A stretch of DNA of 64,000 nt from Chitinophagaceae bacterium (GTDB lineage: Bacteria > Bacteroidota > Bacteroidia > Chitinophagales > Chitinophagaceae): assembly GCA_016699815.1 (NCBI GenBank), contig CP065012.1, positions 1,736,001 through 1,800,000 on the forward strand. Reading direction: 5' to 3'. The notes under the pieces are model-generated. The model had not been told where the DNA came from. It saw only the letters and a list, made by a program, of their open reading frames with translations, and did not search any database. A program made the position numbers and the translations under genes. This document shows positions 26,964-35,223 of the stretch, in pieces. Every line of letters starts with the position of its first letter. Within the stretch, counting starts at the first letter, position 1.

Positions 26964-27332
26964 TTAATAAGCACCGGTGCTCAATAAAACCAGGGTACAG
27001 GCTTCTAAGGTTTTTATGCCTTTTTTATGGGCAAGTTCTTCCAGCTCAGGATTTTCTGTACCGGGATTAAAAATGATACGATGGGGTTTTAAGGAAAGTA
27101 TATAATCGTAATAGGGTTTTTGATTGGCAGGGTTCAGATATAAGGTTACTGTATCTACATCAGATAATAGAGGCGTACCGGTAATTATCGGGCTGTCATT
27201 TATTTGGTTTGGCCTTCGTCCGATTGCCGTAACTGCATGGCCAAATTTTTTTAATTTATTAACGGCAAGGAAGCTGTATCGCTCAGGGTTGCCAGAAGCG
27301 CCCAGCACAACAGTATATTTTGATTTAGTCAT
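26964..27332 (-). CDS. CoA-binding-domain protein
   Basis: A 122-residue protein with the Rossmann-type CoA-binding fold: VVLGASGNPERYSF, the core around LLSDVDTVTLYLN and the end GIKTLEACTLVLL. The stand-alone domain (YccU-like) is widespread; its ligand may be CoA or an acyl-CoA, but the role is unclear. The ATG at 27332 overlaps the end of the DCC-family gene by 8 bases, so translation is probably coupled. Confidence 0.8.
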   Translation of the reverse strand: MTKSKYTVVLGASGNPERYSFLAVNKLKKFGHAVTAIGRRPNQINDSPIITGTPLLSDVDTVTLYLNPANQKPYYDYILSLKPHRIIFNPGTENPELEELAHKKGIKTLEACTLVLLSTGAY

Positions 27333-27735
27333 CGGTTAAAAATCTTGCTTTTAAATCCTGCGTAGGTACCATACAACTTTCTTTTTTGCCAAACCATTGA
27401 TACCTGTTTCTGGCAACAAAGTTATACACAATATTACGGATGCCGGCTGGTACTATGTTAAAAACAACAGCCAGCTTTACCAGCCCGCTTAAATTTTTTG
27501 CCACTTTTAATGCAGCAGTAGATTGACTGTATGCCTTATTATTCTCAATAAGTAAAAACGAAGAGTATTGTTTTAGCGGAAGATTATATTGTTGCAAAAG
27601 TTTTTGCCCGGCTTTACTTTGAAAAGCAGCAAACCTGTAAACTTTCTCCTTGTCGTGTTTAATAATAAATTGTACGGATCGGTTGCAAAGGTTGCAAATG
27701 CCGTCAAAAAGTATAATGGGTGAACTGCTTACCAT
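27325..27735 (-). CDS. DCC-family thiol-disulfide oxidoreductase-like protein
   Basis: A 136-residue protein of the DCC/DUF393 family, named for the motif FDGICNLCN with D11, C14 and C17, followed by SVQFIIKHDKEKVYRFA. The fold is thioredoxin-like, but activity is not well established. It overlaps the CoA-binding gene by 8 bases and follows the remnant of a GbsR regulator. Confidence 0.84.
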   Translation of the reverse strand: MVSSSPIILFDGICNLCNRSVQFIIKHDKEKVYRFAAFQSKAGQKLLQQYNLPLKQYSSFLLIENNKAYSQSTAALKVAKNLSGLVKLAVVFNIVPAGIRNIVYNFVARNRYQWFGKKESCMVPTQDLKARFLTDD

Positions 27736-27752
27736 AAGTTAGTTTGAAAATA

Positions 27753-28247
27753 TTATTTTAATATTTTCATTAAGGAAGCGGTAAATTTATTTTCTTCTGT
27801 CTTTACCATTATATCCAGCATCGTTCCTGCCTGTGTACCTAATTTTTTCATATTGCTTATTACTGCTAAAAACTGCCTGGTGTCTTTATCTTTAGTATCG
27901 CCATCAATTTTTTCCAGTTGCGATAGTAGTTTTAGCATAGGATCCAGCTCCCTTTTTTTCTTTCTTTTATTATATGTGCAGCCATTTTCCAAATATCTTT
28001 TTCTGTGCTAAAGTGTTCTTATCTTTCTCCATGTATAATCACCCTGTTTATTAATCCCCAGCCAATAAGTTGCCTGATGTTCATATTTACATTACCACGG
28101 CATATGTTGAGTTGTTCCATAATAGAATCCTGGTTGAGTGGCGTAACATTTACCAATAGTAAAGCATGTATTTGGGCTATGGTATGGTTAATACCCCATT
28201 GCTCCCCAGTTATTGATGAATTGCTTTTTGGCTTCGGTTAATTTCAT
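27753..28247 (-). pseudogene. Decayed GbsR/MarR-type transcriptional regulator
   Basis: The minus strand holds a broken GbsR-type gene. From the ATG at 28247 it reads MKLTEAKKQFINNWGA, then shifts frame near 28190 (a deletion in the expected ...WG... region). Next frame: WGINHTIAQIHALLLV, MEQLNICRGNVNMNIRQLI and IHGER, then a TAA where family members usually have Lys. It continues EHFSTEKDIWKMAAHIIKERKK and needs a one-base shift in a run of seven As (27953-27959) to reach RELDPMLKLL and the end at 27753. Three lesions within one recognisable gene make decay more likely than sequencing error. GbsR controls glycine betaine synthesis in Bacillus; the target here is unknown. Confidence 0.8.
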
Positions 28248-28381
28248 AAACCAAAACTAAATACAAGTTCATAAATTTCAAAAAAAATTGAAAATATCGA
28301 AATGTATTTTCTCCGGGTAATAGTGTCCCCAATATTTTACCTGCTCCGAAAAAAAAATGATAAGAGTTGGCTCTTTATAGA

Positions 28382-29983
28382 TTACACCAGCAGAGTTACC
28401 GGTTGCTCCATATAAGCTTTGAGCGTTTGAAGAAAAGCGGCGCCAACAGAGCCATCTACACTTCTATGGTCGCAGCTTAATGTAACTTTCATAATATTGG
28501 TAACGCCAAAACCATCGGCTTTTTTAACTACTACTTCTTTTATTCTTCCTACAGCAAGTATGGCGCTGTCGGGTGGATTGATGATGGCAGTAAACTCATC
28601 AATATCCATCATACCAAGGTTTGAAATAGTAAAAGTGTTGCCGCTAAATTCGTTGGGCTGAAGTTTTTTGTCTTTGGCTTTTCCATAAAGCATTTTAGCT
28701 TCTGCAGCAATTTGCGATAAGCTTTTTTGATCGGCAAAGCGGATAACAGGTACAATTAACCCATCGGGCATTGCCACAGCCGAGCCAATATGTATATGAT
28801 GATTTTGGCGAATAAAATCCCCCATCCAACTGCTGTTTACATCGGTATGCTTGCGTAGCGCAGATGCCGATGCTTTTATGAGCATATCGTTAAAAGAAAT
28901 TTTTACAGGGCTTACTTCATTCATGGAAATACGGGCAGCTATAGCATTGTCCATATTTATTTCCATGGTTAAATAAAAATGAGGGGCGCTAAATTTACTT
29001 TCTCCAAGCCTTCGGGCAATGGTTTTTCTCATTTGAGAAACGGGTATATCTGTAAAGCCTTCCTGGGTTGCAGAATTAAATTGAGGCACCACTAAAGGTG
29101 CGGAAGATAGTGCAGCTGCAGGAGCAGCACCGGGAACAAAACTGTCAATATCTTTTTTTATGATTCTTCCGCCATCGCCGGTTCCGTTTACGGCAGCAAG
29201 GTCAATCCCTTTTTCGGAAGCCAATTTTTTGGCCAGTGGGGAAGCTAAAATTCTGCCATTGTGATTTGTTGTTGTAGCAACAGGAGCTGCTGCTATATGA
29301 GCGGCAGTTGCAATTTCTTCTTTTATTTGGGTATGCACAGGTGCTGCTTGTGCTCCAGATTTTAAGTAGGCAACATAAGCGTTAATGTCGGTACCGGCTT
29401 TTCCTACAATGGCAATTACTTCATTTACTTTAGCTGCATTGCCCGCTTCAACACCTTTGTAAAGTAAAGTGCCTTCTTCATAGCCTACTACTTCCATTGT
29501 GGCTTTATCGGTTTCTACCTCTGCCAATACATCGTCGCTTTTTACTTTATCGCCTACATTTTTATTCCAGGCTATTAATTTTCCTTCGGTCATGGTATCG
29601 CTTAGCAATGGCATGCATATTTCTTTTGCGCCTTCAGGTAAAGATACATTTGTGGTAAGCGTTGTTTTTTCTGTTGGGGTGGCTATTATTGTTTCCTGTT
29701 TTGATGGAGCAGGTTTTTCTTCTAAAATAGATTTAATATCTTCTCCCTGCTTGCCCACTATAGCAATTACCTGGTTTACCTGCGCAGCCTGGCCTGCAGG
29801 AACGCCAATATGCAATAAAACGCCATCTGCATAACCTACTACTTCCATAGTGGCTTTATCGGTTTCCACTTCTGCCAATATATCGTCGCTTTTTACTTTA
29901 TCCCCTACTTTTTTGTTCCAAGCCACAATTTTTCCTTCGGTCATGGTATCACTTAGTAAAGGCATGCGTATTACTTCCGCCAT
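28382..29983 (-). CDS. pdhC: Pyruvate dehydrogenase E2 (dihydrolipoamide acetyltransferase)
   Basis: A 533-residue E2 component moving acetyl groups from pyruvate to CoA. Two lipoyl domains carry ETDKATM with K43 and K160; an E3-binding domain lies at about 243-282 (ILASPLAKKLASEKGI, GDGGRIIKKDI); the catalytic domain ends with CDHRSVDG (H506, D510). The double lipoyl arrangement is normal for E2, but the two copies are unusually alike in DNA (see repeat). E1 and E3 genes are not in the window. Confidence 0.93.
   Translation of the reverse strand: MAEVIRMPLLSDTMTEGKIVAWNKKVGDKVKSDDILAEVETDKATMEVVGYADGVLLHIGVPAGQAAQVNQVIAIVGKQGEDIKSILEEKPAPSKQETIIATPTEKTTLTTNVSLPEGAKEICMPLLSDTMTEGKLIAWNKNVGDKVKSDDVLAEVETDKATMEVVGYEEGTLLYKGVEAGNAAKVNEVIAIVGKAGTDINAYVAYLKSGAQAAPVHTQIKEEIATAAHIAAAPVATTTNHNGRILASPLAKKLASEKGIDLAAVNGTGDGGRIIKKDIDSFVPGAAPAAALSSAPLVVPQFNSATQEGFTDIPVSQMRKTIARRLGESKFSAPHFYLTMEINMDNAIAARISMNEVSPVKISFNDMLIKASASALRKHTDVNSSWMGDFIRQNHHIHIGSAVAMPDGLIVPVIRFADQKSLSQIAAEAKMLYGKAKDKKLQPNEFSGNTFTISNLGMMDIDEFTAIINPPDSAILAVGRIKEVVVKKADGFGVTNIMKVTLSCDHRSVDGSVGAAFLQTLKAYMEQPVTLLV
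29484..29617. repeat. Lipoyl-domain direct repeat, copy 1
   Basis: This stretch encodes the core of the second lipoyl domain of E2. It aligns without gaps to 29835-29968, 351 bases away, with about 16 mismatches by eye in 134 bases. The similarity at DNA level suggests a recent duplication or gene conversion. Confidence 0.65.
29835..29968. repeat. Lipoyl-domain direct repeat, copy 2
   Basis: The matching copy, encoding the core of the first lipoyl domain of E2. Offset 351 bases equals 117 codons, so the frame is kept. Confidence 0.65.
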
Positions 29984-30069
29984 AAAATATAATTAATTCT
30001 GCTATTAAGAGGCCCGAAATTAATGCAAAAGGGGCAATTTTCAGCCAATAGAATTTTTTCGTTAAAATC

Positions 30070-31839
30070 CTAATCCAATTCCAGCTTTAGCTTTTCCTTT
30101 AATATCTTAATATTGGGAAATTGCTCACTTAACCGTTGAAATTGTTGCTTATGGCTGAGTTCAACTGCTGTATTTTCCTTTTCTGCCTTTTCTTCTAAAA
30201 CAATAAACCGGTAAGTTAATGCCCGGTTATAAAAAACTTTTTGAAGATGTTCCAGTACCAGCTCCCTTTCGGATTCTATAAACTTTTGGTGCAGGCGGTT
30301 GGGCAGCGTTATAATAAATGTATCGTTATTTTCTATGCTTAGTTTAGCCAAATTAAAACTGGATACTAAAGAATGTTGTTTTTTTTCTTCAAGGGTTAAA
30401 ATATATTGCTGCCAGGCAGTAGTTAAAGTATCTTGTTGCAACGGTATTGGGGAACGGCTGTTTTTAATATGTTGCTCCTGTATTTTTTCCCTTATTCCTT
30501 TTAAAGTAGAAACAGGCTTTATAGTTGGGGGTATAATTTTTTCTTTTTCCTGAAGAACATCAGGTTGAACGGTTTTTTTAATTTTTAAAGTTGCAGATGA
30601 AGGCGCAGGAGGGCTTTGCGAAATATTAGTTGCTGTACTGTTATCCTTAATTTTTATGGGAACCAGGTTCCTGAAACTAAGGCTTGATTGCTTGTCAATT
30701 ATTTTTTTTTTTATAGTATCTGTACTGCTTACGGTTATTTCAATGGCTTGTTGCAGGTAGCAGAGTTTAATGAGCACCAGTTCTACAAAAAGTTTTTTAT
30801 TCCGGGAAAGCTTGTAGCCAGATGCTGCTTCAGATATAATATTGAGTGCCGCAACAAACCATCCTGCATTAATTTGGCTTGAAGTAGAGATGTATTTTTC
30901 TTTAAAATCATCAACAACATTGAGCAGGGCTGCTGCCTTGCTATCTTTACTTACCATCAGGTTGCGTATAAACTCTGCAAAGCCATCCAGGAAAGAATCG
31001 CCTTCAAACCCTTTTTTGTTGATACTGTCAAATAATAAAAGGGCTTCGGCCATTTGTTGCTGTTGCATATAGCCAAGGAGCGTAAAAAAATAATCCTCAT
31101 CTAAAATATTCAGATGTTCTAAAACGCTGTTATACGTTACTTCCCCACCTGAAAAGCTTACAATTTTATCTAAGATGCTTAAGGAGTCCCTCAAAGCTCC
31201 TTCGCTTTTTTGGGCAATTATATGTAAGGCAGGTTTTTCTGCATTAATCCCTTCTTTTTGGCATATATCCTGCAGGTGGGTTACGGTATCGTTTATAGTA
31301 ATCCTTTTAAAATCAAAAATCTGGCAACGGCTTAAGATCGTAGGTAATATTTTGTGTTTCTCTGTTGTGGCCAGTATAAAAATGGCATAGGGTGGCGGCT
31401 CTTCAAGGGTTTTTAAAAAAGCATTAAATGCGGCGGCGCTGAGCATGTGCACTTCATCCACTATATACACTTTGTAATCGCCTGCCTGTGGCGCAAAACG
31501 CACCTGTTCTACCAGGGTGCGTATATCATCAACCGAATTATTGCTGGCAGCATCTAATTCATGGATGTTTAAAGAGCTGCCATTATCAAAGGAAACACAG
31601 CTTACGCAAGTGTTACAGGCTTCCCCGTCTTTAGTTCTTTTTTGGCAGTTAATGGTTTTGGCAAGTATACGGGCACAGGTAGTTTTACCCACTCCTCTTG
31701 GCCCGCAAAATAAAAATGCATGGGCAAGCTGGTTGTTGCCAATGGCATTTTTTAAAGTAGTGGTTATATGCGATTGGCCAATAACCGTACTAAAATTCTG
31801 CGGCCTGTATTTTCTTGCTGATACTATAAATTTATCCAT
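30070..31839 (-). CDS. dnaX: DNA polymerase III subunit gamma/tau
   Basis: The clamp-loader ATPase. From the ATG at 31839 (MDKFIVSARKYRPQNF) the protein has 589 residues: Walker A GPRGVGKT at 46-53, zinc cysteines C65, C75, C78 and C81, VDEVHMLS, and the sensor region LATTEKHKILPTILSRCQ. The C-terminal 250 residues are variable, as in other tau subunits. An in-frame ATG at 31875 exists, but the family starts at MDKF, and a TAGATTTG box at 31880-31887 would place transcription start near 31873. Confidence 0.94.
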   Translation of the reverse strand: MDKFIVSARKYRPQNFSTVIGQSHITTTLKNAIGNNQLAHAFLFCGPRGVGKTTCARILAKTINCQKRTKDGEACNTCVSCVSFDNGSSLNIHELDAASNNSVDDIRTLVEQVRFAPQAGDYKVYIVDEVHMLSAAAFNAFLKTLEEPPPYAIFILATTEKHKILPTILSRCQIFDFKRITINDTVTHLQDICQKEGINAEKPALHIIAQKSEGALRDSLSILDKIVSFSGGEVTYNSVLEHLNILDEDYFFTLLGYMQQQQMAEALLLFDSINKKGFEGDSFLDGFAEFIRNLMVSKDSKAAALLNVVDDFKEKYISTSSQINAGWFVAALNIISEAASGYKLSRNKKLFVELVLIKLCYLQQAIEITVSSTDTIKKKIIDKQSSLSFRNLVPIKIKDNSTATNISQSPPAPSSATLKIKKTVQPDVLQEKEKIIPPTIKPVSTLKGIREKIQEQHIKNSRSPIPLQQDTLTTAWQQYILTLEEKKQHSLVSSFNLAKLSIENNDTFIITLPNRLHQKFIESERELVLEHLQKVFYNRALTYRFIVLEEKAEKENTAVELSHKQQFQRLSEQFPNIKILKEKLKLELD

Positions 31840-31879
31840 CCTAAAATGCGGCAATAAAAGTTTTATTATTGCCATTGGG

Positions 31880-31887
31880 CAAATCTA
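31880..31887 (-). promoter_or_regulatory. Candidate -7 promoter box for dnaX
   Basis: The minus strand reads TAGATTTG, matching TAnnTTTG. The transcript would start near 31873, about 34 bases before the preferred ATG. Confidence 0.35.
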
Positions 31888-31911
31888 AAATCTAAAACCG
31901 TAAAAGAAAAA

Positions 31912-33081
31912 TCAAATTAATACGGGATGGGGTTTAAAGGCTTTTTCCCTGTCAAATAAATACCTGTAGGTACTCAGTCGCCTGCTCTCTGCTACATTTC
32001 CCAGACTGCCGGCTACATTGAGCATTTTGGGATTAAAATCCCCAATCCATTGCATTTCAAAATCAATGTAGGGGCTTTTTTTTGTATGGATATACCCTTT
32101 GCAGGCTTCGCCGATTAAATAGGCATCAGCGCCTTTGCCCTGCCATTGCGGAACGATACCAAATACAAGGCCTACAAATTTTTTATTGGGCCTGCTGGCC
32201 TTGATGAATAAAAATTTTAATTTTTGTATAAACCCAAATTGCCCATCTAAATGTTTAAACCATTGGTTGATGTCGGGTAGGTTTACAAATAACCCAATAG
32301 CGGTATTGTTCTCATAAATAAACCAAAGGATTTTTTCATCCATTACTGGCTTCATTTTTTTGAACATGAGCAAAACCTGCTCTGTTGATATTTCTTTTTG
32401 GCCGCCGTGCCCGGCCCATGCGGCATTATAAACATGTGCAAAATCTGCAGCAAATTTTTTAAAATTATTTTTTTTAACGTAAGCCGATGAAAAAACCGGG
32501 TTAGCTGCAAATTCGGCGTGGCGCTGCCATATTTTTTCAGAAAGTGTAGATTTGGGTTGCATGCCAAAACATACCTGGTTGTAAAAAACCTTAAAGCCGT
32601 AATTTTCCAATAATATACGGTAGTAAGGAGGGTTGTAATTCATGCAGTAAAGCGGCTCCTGGAACCCGCTGGTTACTAATCCCCACCATTTATCACGCTC
32701 TCCAAAATTAATAGGGCCATCCATTGCCTGCATTCCTTTATCTTGTAGCCATTTTTTTGCAGTATCCAAAAGCAGGTTTGCCGCATCCTGATTGTTGGTA
32801 CATTCAAAAAAGCCCATTCCGCCTACCGGCATTTCGTCTCCCTTATTCTTATATTTTGAATTTACAAATGCAGCTATCCTTCCAAGTAATTTCCCCGAAT
32901 TATCCTGTAAAACCCAGCGTTGCAGAGAGCCAAACCTAAAAGCTTTGTTTTTTTTATCGTCAAAAATATCATTAATGTCTTTGTCCAATGGTCTTATCCA
33001 GTTGGCATCTTTTTGGTAAAGCTGTACTGCTACATTAATAAATAATTTGCTGGTTGGTGGCGTAATAGCAATGAGTTGCAT
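31912..33081 (-). CDS. GNAT-like acetyltransferase family protein
   Basis: A 389-residue cytoplasmic protein of a family common in Bacteroidota, with the recurring elements ANWIRPLDKDI, GRIAAFVNSKYK, GFFECTNNQDAA, AMDGPINFGERDKWWG, YNPPYYRILLENYGF and a second GNAT-like half with GLVFGIVPQWQGKGADA. The acceptor is unknown. The neighbours dnaX and frr give no hint. Confidence 0.7.
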   Translation of the reverse strand: MQLIAITPPTSKLFINVAVQLYQKDANWIRPLDKDINDIFDDKKNKAFRFGSLQRWVLQDNSGKLLGRIAAFVNSKYKNKGDEMPVGGMGFFECTNNQDAANLLLDTAKKWLQDKGMQAMDGPINFGERDKWWGLVTSGFQEPLYCMNYNPPYYRILLENYGFKVFYNQVCFGMQPKSTLSEKIWQRHAEFAANPVFSSAYVKKNNFKKFAADFAHVYNAAWAGHGGQKEISTEQVLLMFKKMKPVMDEKILWFIYENNTAIGLFVNLPDINQWFKHLDGQFGFIQKLKFLFIKASRPNKKFVGLVFGIVPQWQGKGADAYLIGEACKGYIHTKKSPYIDFEMQWIGDFNPKMLNVAGSLGNVAESRRLSTYRYLFDREKAFKPHPVLI

Positions 33082-33085
33082 AAGT

Positions 33086-33093
33086 CAAAATTA
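33086..33093 (-). promoter_or_regulatory. Candidate -7 promoter box for the GNAT-like gene
   Basis: The minus strand reads TAATTTTG, which ends only 4 bases before the ATG at 33081. If used, transcription would start at or just inside the start codon, making the mRNA leaderless. Confidence 0.28.
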
Positions 33094-33110
33094 CTGATAT
33101 AGAATTAAAC

Positions 33111-33138
33111 AAAAAGGCAATGCCTTTTTTGCATTGCC
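33111..33138 (-). terminator. Rho-independent terminator of frr
   Basis: On the minus strand GGCAATGC (33138-33131) pairs with GCATTGCC (33123-33116) across a 7-base loop and is followed by five Ts. It lies 46 bases after the frr stop and before the GNAT-like gene. Confidence 0.75.
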
Positions 33139-33184
33139 CATAAAACTATTTAGAAAAGAATATTTAAGTGGTATTAAATTGCCT

Positions 33185-33751
33185 TTAAACAGCCATAATC
33201 TCTTTTTCTTTTGCAGCAAGATGTTTTTCAACAAGGCTTATAAACTTATCGGTTCCGGATTGCACTTCATTTTCTGCATCTTTGCTTGCATCTTCACTAA
33301 CAACTGCATCTTTGAGTAATTTTTTTATTTGCTCAATAGCATCTCTGCGAATATTGCGTATAGATACTTTTGCCTGCTCGCCTTCGGTATTGCATCTTTT
33401 TACCAGTTCTTTGCGCCTTTCTTCTGTAAGCGGTGGTAAAAAAAGGCGGATGAATGTGCCGTCGTTTTGCGGATTGATACCAATGTTTGCGGCAATTATG
33501 GCTTTTTCGATTACTGCAAGCATATTTTTTTCCCAGGGTTGAACAGCAATAGTACGGGAATCCAGTACGGTTACATTGGCTACCTGGTTAATAGGTGTGG
33601 GATTACCATAATAGTCTGCATTAATGCCGTCAAGCATTGTTGGGTTTGCTTTTCCTGCCCTTATTTTTACCAGCTCTGCTTCAAGGTGCTGAATAGCCTT
33701 ACTCATTAAAGATTGTGTATTTTCCAAAATACCATTTACGCCATCTGCCAT
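33185..33751 (-). CDS. frr: Ribosome recycling factor
   Basis: RRF splits post-termination ribosomes together with EF-G. The 188-residue protein has the normal length and motifs: KIRAGKANPTMLDGI, DYYGNPTPINQVANV, SRTIAVQPWEKNML, IGINPQNDGTFIRLFLPPLTEERRKELVK. pyrH, a common neighbour, is absent. A promoter box lies directly upstream and a terminator downstream, so it is probably transcribed alone. Confidence 0.96.
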   Translation of the reverse strand: MADGVNGILENTQSLMSKAIQHLEAELVKIRAGKANPTMLDGINADYYGNPTPINQVANVTVLDSRTIAVQPWEKNMLAVIEKAIIAANIGINPQNDGTFIRLFLPPLTEERRKELVKRCNTEGEQAKVSIRNIRRDAIEQIKKLLKDAVVSEDASKDAENEVQSGTDKFISLVEKHLAAKEKEIMAV

Positions 33752-33769
33752 AATCTAAAAATTTGGCTG

Positions 33770-33777
33770 CAAATCTA
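33770..33777 (-). promoter_or_regulatory. Candidate -7 promoter box for frr
   Basis: The minus strand reads TAGATTTG, the same octamer as upstream of dnaX. The transcript would start near 33763, about 12 bases before the ATG. Confidence 0.38.
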
Positions 33778-33834
33778 TTGAAATAAATGTAATACTATCA
33801 TAAGAGAAGCATAAAGAAGCAAGGATGGAGAAAA

Positions 33835-34965
33835 TTAATCCACTTCTACCGTGTCCGATATGAGGGTAAGTATTTTGTGACTTTTGATAATTTCTTTTTC
33901 TCCTGCCACCGGCATATAGGTTTTCCTGCTGATGATCTTGCGCCGGCTGTAATAAATTAAAGCGGTAAGCCCTGTAGAAACGGCAAGTATGGTTCCTATC
34001 ATTAAAGTAGTATCTGCATTTCTAAAATAAAATGCAAAGGCAATAAAAATAATGGTAACCAGGGCACAGGTGAATGTAATTTTTTTATGAGAAAAGCCCA
34101 GGTCGAGCAGGTAATGGTGTATGTGGTTCCTGTCGGGGCTAAAGGGTGAGCGCCTGTCTAATATACGCAACCCAAAAACCCTTAAAGTATCAAATAAAGG
34201 AATAATCATTATGGCAAAGCCCACAGCCGGTGATGCCTGTATAGGTAAGTGGGAGCCGGGTGTAGCGGCCAAATTAATAAATTTAATTACCAGTATTGAG
34301 TTAATTAAACCCAAAAGCAGGGAGCCGGTATCACCCATAAAAATTTTAGCCGGCGAAAAATTATAAATTAAAAATCCTATAATACTGCCGGTGAGTGAAA
34401 AAGCCAGCACAGCATAGGCCGTTTGCCCTACTACTAAAAAATAAGCGCCTAAAGCAATTGTAGTAATGAGGCCCAGGGTTCCGGCAAGGCCATCTACGCC
34501 ATCAATAAGGTTAAAAGAATTGGTAATAACAATAATGGTAAAAAACGAAAGAACAATACCGGCTACCGGCGGCAGGCCGTATATACCCATAAAGCCGTGC
34601 ATATTGGTAATTTGAATACCGCCAAAATGAATAATAATGGCTGCAGCAATTAATTGCCCAATAAATTTTTTACTGGCCGATAAAATCATGATATCGTCCT
34701 TTATACCTAAAAAGAAAATAACAATGGCAGCCGCTACAAAATATTGAAATTCAGGGTTGTTGGTAGAGGGAACGCCAAGAAGGACGGCTACAATAAAGCC
34801 TGCAAAAATTCCTAATCCTCCCAGGGTGGGAATTACCGTTTTGTGTACTTTGCGCTCATCGGGTTCATCGAAAAGTTTCTTTGATTTAGCAATCTGTATG
34901 ATTACAGGAATGGCAAAGAAAGTTATCAAAAACGCTAGGGCCGCACTTAGTAAGATATTATCCAT
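33835..34965 (-). CDS. Undecaprenyl-phosphate GlcNAc/sugar-1-phosphate transferase (WecA/TagO/MraY superfamily)
   Basis: A 376-residue inner-membrane enzyme with about ten helices. Hallmarks of the superfamily are present: DEPDERKVHKTVIPTLGG, LGIKDDIMILS, NSFNLIDGVDGLAGTLG, FMGDTGSLLLG and the late basic loop DRNHIHHYLLDLG. WecA/TagO-type members begin lipid-linked glycan (O-antigen, capsule or teichoic-type) synthesis; MraY is less likely because no mur neighbours occur here. Its exact sugar is unknown. Confidence 0.88.
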   Translation of the reverse strand: MDNILLSAALAFLITFFAIPVIIQIAKSKKLFDEPDERKVHKTVIPTLGGLGIFAGFIVAVLLGVPSTNNPEFQYFVAAAIVIFFLGIKDDIMILSASKKFIGQLIAAAIIIHFGGIQITNMHGFMGIYGLPPVAGIVLSFFTIIVITNSFNLIDGVDGLAGTLGLITTIALGAYFLVVGQTAYAVLAFSLTGSIIGFLIYNFSPAKIFMGDTGSLLLGLINSILVIKFINLAATPGSHLPIQASPAVGFAIMIIPLFDTLRVFGLRILDRRSPFSPDRNHIHHYLLDLGFSHKKITFTCALVTIIFIAFAFYFRNADTTLMIGTILAVSTGLTALIYYSRRKIISRKTYMPVAGEKEIIKSHKILTLISDTVEVD

Positions 34966-34998
34966 GCGTAAATTTCAGTTTTGGCCGGGGTTGCCAGA

Positions 34999-35006
34999 CA
35001 AAAGTA
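34999..35006 (-). promoter_or_regulatory. Candidate -7 promoter box for the WecA/TagO-type gene
   Basis: The minus strand reads TACTTTTG, matching TAnnTTTG. Transcription would start near 34992, 27 bases before the ATG at 34965. Confidence 0.35.
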
Positions 35007-35191
35007 TCTAAATATTTTTTATTGGAAAATTTTTAATTCTACGTAATTTGTAGTACAAAAATTTAACCAAACTCCCCCGATTTTTAAAAAAAGAGCTTTT
35101 TACAGTAGATTAACGGCCTCAATATGTACTTATTATATAATGCGCTAACTTTTATTTATAGCTCAATTTTTTAGGGTATCAATTTTTAAAG

Positions 35192-35199
35192 TAGGTTTG
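35192..35199 (+). promoter_or_regulatory. Candidate -7 promoter box for the transketolase half
   Basis: TAGGTTTG matches TAnnTTTG and ends 24 bases before the ATG at 35224. No TTG is seen at the -33 distance; the sequence there is AT-rich. Confidence 0.35.
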
Positions 35200-35223
35200 C
35201 AACCATTATAGTAAATATCAAAA

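Noticed and set aside
27753..27992. A 79-residue protein as a stand-alone gene
   Set aside because: It is the C-terminal remnant of the GbsR-type pseudogene, and its apparent start is a TTG inside that gene.
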